A stretch of DNA of 9,588 bases from CANLDA01 sp964021645 (lineage in GTDB: Bacteria > Pseudomonadota > Alphaproteobacteria > Rhodobacterales > Rhodobacteraceae): NCBI GenBank assembly GCA_964021645.1, contig CAXIAD010000092.1, positions 1-9,588 of the forward strand, given 5' to 3'. Shown here piece by piece: positions 6,026 through 9,588 of the stretch; positions within the stretch are counted from its first letter, which is position 1; every line of letters starts with the position of its first letter. The position numbers and the translations under genes are program-made. A model generated the notes under the pieces. It had not been told where the DNA came from, searched no databases, and was given only the letters and a program-made list of their open reading frames with translations.

Positions 6026-6049
6026 ATGTGATGATATGTATGATCACAT
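6026..6049. promoter_or_regulatory. Inverted repeat upstream of the zinc-ribbon gene
   Basis: ATGTGAT (6026-6032) and ATCACAT (6043-6049) are perfect 7-bp arms around a 10-bp AT-rich centre that also contains partial symmetry. It lies in the 168-bp gap after nirV, 54 bp before the next start codon, a normal operator position. A TTG-N8-CAA sequence (6013-6026) abuts it, but its inner bases fit NnrR or FNR consensus poorly. The arms look like CRP half sites, yet the spacing is 12 rather than 6. The regulator is unknown. Confidence 0.4.
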
Positions 6050-6103
6050 GCGTATCGCCAAAGCCGGGTGCGTGTGTGATCGTGCCGCTGTAAGGACAAA
6101 CCC

Positions 6104-6616
6104 ATGGAAGACGCCCCGCAGAAAAAACAGGTTACCAACCGCAAATGCAGCAATTGCGAAGGCGGTGCTCTTGTCTATTCGCAGACCATGCAAGCGGGTG
6201 TTGGCACGGAAAAACTGTATAAATGCGCCAGTTGCGATGTCGAAATTCGGATTCCACCAGAAGGGTTTATTGGCACCTATTTGGTTGTTTGGGCCATTGT
6301 GAGTGTCGGCCTGATCTGGCTATTTCTTCTGAACGGGTCATATCCGGGCGTGCTGTCCTATGTGTTTGTGGGCGGGTTCGTTGCGATAGGCGGGTATTCG
6401 GTGATTGGGGATCTGATCAAGCACCTGACCCACCCCATCCTTGACCAAGGGCATGAGGCGGCTCAATCAATGGATGATGCGCAGCCAAAAGCGAGCTTTA
6501 TGACACGGTTTTGGGATTTGGGACTGATCAAAACGCCAGTGATTGCAATCCTGTTGATCGCGCTGGTTCTATTGGTGGCAACATTGATAGGATATGCGAA
6601 TTATACCTATTTTTAG
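6104..6616 (+). CDS. Unrecognised zinc-ribbon membrane protein
   Basis: The 170-aa protein begins with a hydrophilic zinc-ribbon-like domain: CxxC at 15-18 and CxxC at 41-44, 22 residues apart, suited to one Zn(II) or to a redox role. Three hydrophobic stretches follow, about 57-77, 83-105 and 143-166, separated by a polar loop (about 108-140). The last span ends four residues before the C-terminus. With no signal peptide, the ribbon probably faces the cytoplasm. AAGGA (6092-6096), seven bases before the ATG, supports the start. I do not recognise a named family. It is on the nirK-nirV strand but 168 bp away with its own dyad, so it may be a separate unit. Any link to nitrite or NO is positional only. 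It converges on the flavin oxidoreductase gene. Confidence 0.75.
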   Translation: MEDAPQKKQVTNRKCSNCEGGALVYSQTMQAGVGTEKLYKCASCDVEIRIPPEGFIGTYLVVWAIVSVGLIWLFLLNGSYPGVLSYVFVGGFVAIGGYSVIGDLIKHLTHPILDQGHEAAQSMDDAQPKASFMTRFWDLGLIKTPVIAILLIALVLLVATLIGYANYTYF

Positions 6617-6699
6617 GGTGCGCCAGCAGGCAGTTTCAAACGCCAGTCATGCTACTTTCTGACGCCAAAACAGGCCCGATCTATGCCGCGCAAGTTGGG

Positions 6700-8745
6700 T
6701 TAGATCGCATTACAAAGGCGCGCCGCATCCAGCGTGGCAGAATAGATATTCCGGCTGGCAACAGCATCGCCGATGCGGTGCAATTGATAGGTGCCCTTGA
6801 GATTAGCGGTGAAAGTCTGAGGCGTACCTGCAAGCAAACTGTCGATATCTGTCACCCCGTCGTTGGACGAAGCCTCGCGCAGGGCGTGATACACCTCATC
6901 GGCGGGCAAGGTTCCACGCTCTACAACGATCTGATCTGCGGTCATTATTGTGGTTTGGCCCGTCACCTCGTTGGTGAAGGTGGCGGCAATTTGGTTGCCT
7001 GCACGCGCGACTGAACGCAGCTGCAAATCATATGACACCGGGATGTTCAGCTCGTATTGCTTTTGCTTCCACGTATTGAGTTCGGCATAGGTCATCTCTG
7101 GCCCGAGAGAGCCGTCAAGGGCGACAAATGCCACCTGTTTACCCGCAGTGGCAGCGCGTTCAGCACAGGACATTGCCGGATTTCGGCCTGATCCGTCATA
7201 GACCAACACATTGTCCCTGATCGGGACAGCACCGGTTAGGAAATCCCAAGAGGAGGTGACAAGTTCGGCCCCGTCGATCCAATCAATGTCGGGTATGCCG
7301 CCCGTGGCCACAATCACCACATCGGGATTTTCGGCCAGCACGTCATCTGTTTCAGCATAGGTATTCAGGCGCACAGTGACACCCAAATGGTCCAGCTCTT
7401 CGATGCGCCAATCAATCAGGCCGATCAAATCCTTGCGCCAAGACGCCCCCCCTGCGCCAATGAGAACCTGACCACCCAAGGCGGCACCTGCCTCAAACAA
7501 CACAACAGTATGGCCGCGCTCACCGCAAATGCGGGCGGCCTCTAGCCCTGCTGGGCCTCCACCAACGACAACGATCTTTTTGCCAGCATTGACGTCCGGT
7601 TCGGCCACGTGGGGAAGTGTGTTTTCCTGCCCGGATGCGGCGTTGTGCAGGCAACGCGGGCGGAAACCCGTCATGCAATGGGTTGCCCCGACGCAGGGGC
7701 GAATGCGTTCTTCCTCTCCGCGGGCGATTTTGTTGACGATATGGGGGTCGGCGATATGGGCGCGTGTCATGGCAACCAAATCCAACAGCCCCTCTTTGAT
7801 CGCAAAGCGGGCTGTTGCGATGTCGGAGATTTTGGCGGCGTGAAACACCGGCAAGCTGACCTCTTTTTTGAAGGCTCCTACAGCTTGTAACCACGGCGCA
7901 ATCGGCGAGGCCATGCCCGGCATGTTGTCCACGGCAAGGCCCCGGTAGGTATCCATCTTGCCGTAGGTCGCGTTGAAAAAGTCGATCTGGCCCGAGCGCT
8001 CAAATATCTGGGCTATTTCGACGGCCTCATCAAAGGTTAACCCGTCAAACCCCTCGTCGACGGCGTAGCGCAGGCCGACGACAAAATCATCACCAACACG
8101 GGCGCGAATGGCGTCATGCACCATCAGGCCAAACCGGCAGCGATTTTCGACAGAGCCGCCGAATTCATCGGTGCGCGTGTTGGTGTAGGGCGACAGGAAC
8201 TGACCAATCAGGTGCGAGCTGGCCAAGGTTTCGATGCCATCTAGCCCGCCCTCTTTGCAGCGCATGGCGGCGTCGGCATAGGCATTGATCACGCGGTGAA
8301 TATCGTGCCTGTCCATTTCTTTGGGAAAACTGCGGTGCAATGTTTCGCGAATGGGGGACGGGGCGATTGTGGGCAGCCAGTTGCCCATATGCGGATCACC
8401 CCGGCGGCCAAGATGGGTGATCTGACACATGAGGGCAGCCCCTTGGGCGTGCATCCGTTCGGAGAATTGTTGCAGGTGCGGGATAACTGCATCCACGCCA
8501 ACATTGAGTTGCTGAAACACCGATGGGCTGTCTGGTGCGATATTGGACGACCCGCCAAACATGGACAGGCCGATGCCGCCTTTGGCCTTTTCCTCATGAT
8601 ACCGTTGATAGGCATCTTGGGGGAAACCATCCACCTCTAGTCCGCAAGCGTGGCTCGTGCTCATCACGCGATTACGCAAGGTGATGTGTTTGAGTTGGAA
8701 GGGCTGCAAAAGCGAATCAAATTTGGGCGTCACAGTTGCGGGCAT
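6700..8745 (-). CDS. FMN/Fe-S/FAD oxidoreductase of the trimethylamine dehydrogenase / DgcA type
   Basis: This 681-aa protein has an N-terminal OYE-like TIM barrel with FMN (about 8-340). Motifs include QITHLGRRG (108-116) and SSHLIGQFLSPYTNTRTDEF (176-195). A short cysteine cluster (351-365) follows, then a FAD/NAD-binding half with VVGGGPAGLEAAR (393-405), ATGG (480-483) and RIGDAVASRNIY (657-668). This layout is shared by trimethylamine dehydrogenase, 2,4-dienoyl-CoA reductase, dimethylglycine demethylase DgcA and N-methylproline demethylases; the substrate is not decidable here, with N-methylated amines likely. The cluster motif reads C351-x2-A354-x2-C357-x7-C365, so the second canonical Cys is Ala and the last spacer is short. 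ATG 8745 is chosen because AGGAAG lies six bases before it; an in-frame GTG at 8775 lies upstream of the likely -10. It is divergent from a molybdenum hydroxylase subunit. Confidence 0.85.
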   Translation of the reverse strand: MPATVTPKFDSLLQPFQLKHITLRNRVMSTSHACGLEVDGFPQDAYQRYHEEKAKGGIGLSMFGGSSNIAPDSPSVFQQLNVGVDAVIPHLQQFSERMHAQGAALMCQITHLGRRGDPHMGNWLPTIAPSPIRETLHRSFPKEMDRHDIHRVINAYADAAMRCKEGGLDGIETLASSHLIGQFLSPYTNTRTDEFGGSVENRCRFGLMVHDAIRARVGDDFVVGLRYAVDEGFDGLTFDEAVEIAQIFERSGQIDFFNATYGKMDTYRGLAVDNMPGMASPIAPWLQAVGAFKKEVSLPVFHAAKISDIATARFAIKEGLLDLVAMTRAHIADPHIVNKIARGEEERIRPCVGATHCMTGFRPRCLHNAASGQENTLPHVAEPDVNAGKKIVVVGGGPAGLEAARICGERGHTVVLFEAGAALGGQVLIGAGGASWRKDLIGLIDWRIEELDHLGVTVRLNTYAETDDVLAENPDVVIVATGGIPDIDWIDGAELVTSSWDFLTGAVPIRDNVLVYDGSGRNPAMSCAERAATAGKQVAFVALDGSLGPEMTYAELNTWKQKQYELNIPVSYDLQLRSVARAGNQIAATFTNEVTGQTTIMTADQIVVERGTLPADEVYHALREASSNDGVTDIDSLLAGTPQTFTANLKGTYQLHRIGDAVASRNIYSATLDAARLCNAI

Positions 8746-8762
8746 CGCGGTCTTCCTAGCAA

Positions 8763-8768
8763 ATAATA
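8763..8768 (-). promoter_or_regulatory. Probable -10 element of the flavin oxidoreductase gene
   Basis: On the minus strand TATTAT (8768-8763) matches the sigma-70 -10 consensus at five of six positions. It would start transcription near 8756, eleven bases before the ATG and just covering the AGGAAG ribosome site. No convincing -35 hexamer is seen at 16-18 bp, so an activator may be needed. Confidence 0.35.
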
Positions 8769-8795
8769 GTGTCACGCAAACCAGTTAAGAGCCAG

Positions 8796-8829
8796 CGTAG
8801 GTGAGTGAGCTTAAAACAACACGCCTACG
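8796..8829. promoter_or_regulatory. Inverted repeat in the divergent control region, left copy
   Basis: CGTAGG (8796-8801) and CCTACG (8824-8829) form perfect 6-bp arms 22 bp apart, upstream of the flavin oxidoreductase promoter. The arms are short and could occur by chance. It is recorded because the region controls two divergent catabolic genes. Confidence 0.2.
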
Positions 8830-8938
8830 GAACCTAACAATGAGCGACGGATACCCCCAACATTGCGACAGATAAGTCGTTTCCGAACAATTATTGGGTT
8901 TGACCATCCGATACTCACACGACACAGTAACCCGCAAA

Positions 8939-8957
8939 GCGAACGGCATTTGTTCGC
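8939..8957. promoter_or_regulatory. Inverted repeat upstream of the molybdenum hydroxylase FAD subunit
   Basis: GCGAAC (8939-8944) and GTTCGC (8952-8957) are perfect arms around a 7-bp centre, 28 bp before the start codon. A related half site, CGAACAA, occurs at 8884-8890 and in inverted orientation as TTGTTCG at 8950-8956. This looks like an operator set for a dimeric regulator encoded outside the window. A TTGACC at 8900-8905 could be a -35, but no clear -10 follows. Confidence 0.35.
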
Positions 8958-8985
8958 ATTTCCTGCTGCATAATGGACGCTCTAG

Positions 8986-9588
8986 ATGAGATACGTAAAG
9001 CCCGACAGTTTTGAAGCCGCCTCGACGTTGTTACTTGAGGAGCAAGGCACCAGCCGAATTTTGGCAGGCGGCACAGATGTGCTGGTTCAGCTGAAATCAG
9101 AAGTTGTGGAACCGGATTTGATGGTCGATCTGAAACACCTGCCGGGGATGCGCGATATCCTTGCTGAGGATGGTGGTTTTCGGATCGGTGCTGCGGTGGC
9201 GGGTGCTGTTTTGGGTGAGCATGACGGTGTCAAATCCCAGTGGCCCGGTGTGGTTGAGGGCATGGAGTTGATCGGTTCAACCCAAGTACAAGGCCGCGCG
9301 ACAATGGTGGGAAATCTGTGTAACGGATCCCCTGCCGGGGACGCTGTGCCTGCGATGATCACTGCGGGTGCTACTGCGCGGTTGCATGGCCCGGATGGCG
9401 TGCGTGATGTACCTGTTCAGGACATTCCGGTTGGCCCGGGGAAAACCTCGATTGCTAAGGGTGAATTCGTCACCTCGATCTATTTGCCAGCACGCCCTGA
9501 ACGCGCGTCTGACGCCTATCTGCGGTTTATTCCGCGTACTGAGATGGATATCGCCGTATCCTCGGCTGCGGTTAATTTGGAGCTGGAT
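8986..9588 (+). CDS. FAD-binding subunit of a molybdenum hydroxylase (CoxM/XdhA-type), partial
   Basis: The frame is open from ATG 8986 to the window end, 201 codons of a protein usually about 280-290 long. It has the two FAD pyrophosphate-binding signatures of the family: AGGTDVLV (27-34) and GSTQVQGRATMVGNLCNGSP (97-116), followed by AGDAVP. Such medium subunits pass electrons from a molybdopterin large subunit through a [2Fe-2S] small subunit to FAD, in CO dehydrogenase-like, xanthine, nicotinate or aldehyde-oxidising enzymes; the substrate cannot be told from this part. The Shine-Dalgarno sequence is weak (TGGACG, 8974-8979), but the protein begins where relatives do. It is divergent from the flavin oxidoreductase. 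The remaining subunits are expected to the right. Confidence 0.87.
   Translation, partial: MRYVKPDSFEAASTLLLEEQGTSRILAGGTDVLVQLKSEVVEPDLMVDLKHLPGMRDILAEDGGFRIGAAVAGAVLGEHDGVKSQWPGVVEGMELIGSTQVQGRATMVGNLCNGSPAGDAVPAMITAGATARLHGPDGVRDVPVQDIPVGPGKTSIAKGEFVTSIYLPARPERASDAYLRFIPRTEMDIAVSSAAVNLELD

Noticed and set aside
6027..6048. CRP-like TGTGA ... TCACA
   Set aside because: The arms are 12 bp apart, whereas CRP sites need 6, so it is listed only as an unassigned dyad.
6511..7014. 167-codon plus-strand frame across the convergent gene junction
   Set aside because: It overlaps the end of the zinc-ribbon gene and lies antisense to the oxidoreductase C-terminus; no domain seen.
8745..8775. GTG at 8775 as start of the flavin oxidoreductase
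   Set aside because: It would lie upstream of the likely -10 element and lacks a ribosome-binding site, while ATG 8745 has AGGAAG at the right distance.

Overview
The window looks like chromosome from an alphaproteobacterium of the Rhodobacterales (Roseobacter-type). Moderately high GC, a membrane-bound ferritin (MbfA) gene behind an Irr-type iron box, and an nnrR / nirK-nirV denitrification locus all point that way. This placement is inferred from gene content and protein style; no rRNA or other taxonomic marker is present. No tRNA, rRNA, CRISPR array, transposase or attachment site was seen.

Left part (1-2853). The last 17 codons of a zinc-type alcohol dehydrogenase end at 55. A strong hairpin (76-106) separates that gene from a convergent TetR/AcrR-family regulator on the minus strand. 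Divergent from the regulator is mbfA, a ferritin-like domain fused to a VIT1-like membrane domain. A perfect 6-3-6 palindrome of the Irr/ICE type overlaps its probable -10 region. An AEC (auxin efflux carrier) family permease follows on the same strand, preceded by a dyad that runs almost to its start codon.

Centre (2905-6616). This is a nitrite-reduction island. NnrR, a CRP/FNR-family NO-responsive regulator, is on the minus strand. A TTG-N8-CAA box sits about 41 bp upstream of the inferred start of a divergent transcript. That transcript would carry a 46-codon gene for a tiny membrane protein (3763-3903), then nirK (Tat-exported copper nitrite reductase with all copper ligands present), then nirV (a membrane-anchored FGE/sulfatase-modifying-factor-like protein lacking the usual catalytic cysteine pair). 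After a 168-bp gap with its own dyad comes an unrecognised zinc-ribbon protein with about three membrane spans.

Right part (6700-9588). A large minus-strand FMN/Fe-S/FAD oxidoreductase of the trimethylamine dehydrogenase / dimethylglycine or N-methylproline demethylase type faces the zinc-ribbon gene. One of its four canonical cluster cysteines is replaced by alanine. Divergent from it, across a 240-bp control region with inverted repeats, is the beginning of an FAD-binding subunit of a molybdenum hydroxylase (CoxM/XDH-type), cut by the window end. This suggests an oxidative catabolic cluster continuing to the right.

No wholly new system is evident. The least described elements are the 46-aa membrane peptide between nnrR and nirK and the zinc-ribbon membrane protein downstream of nirV.
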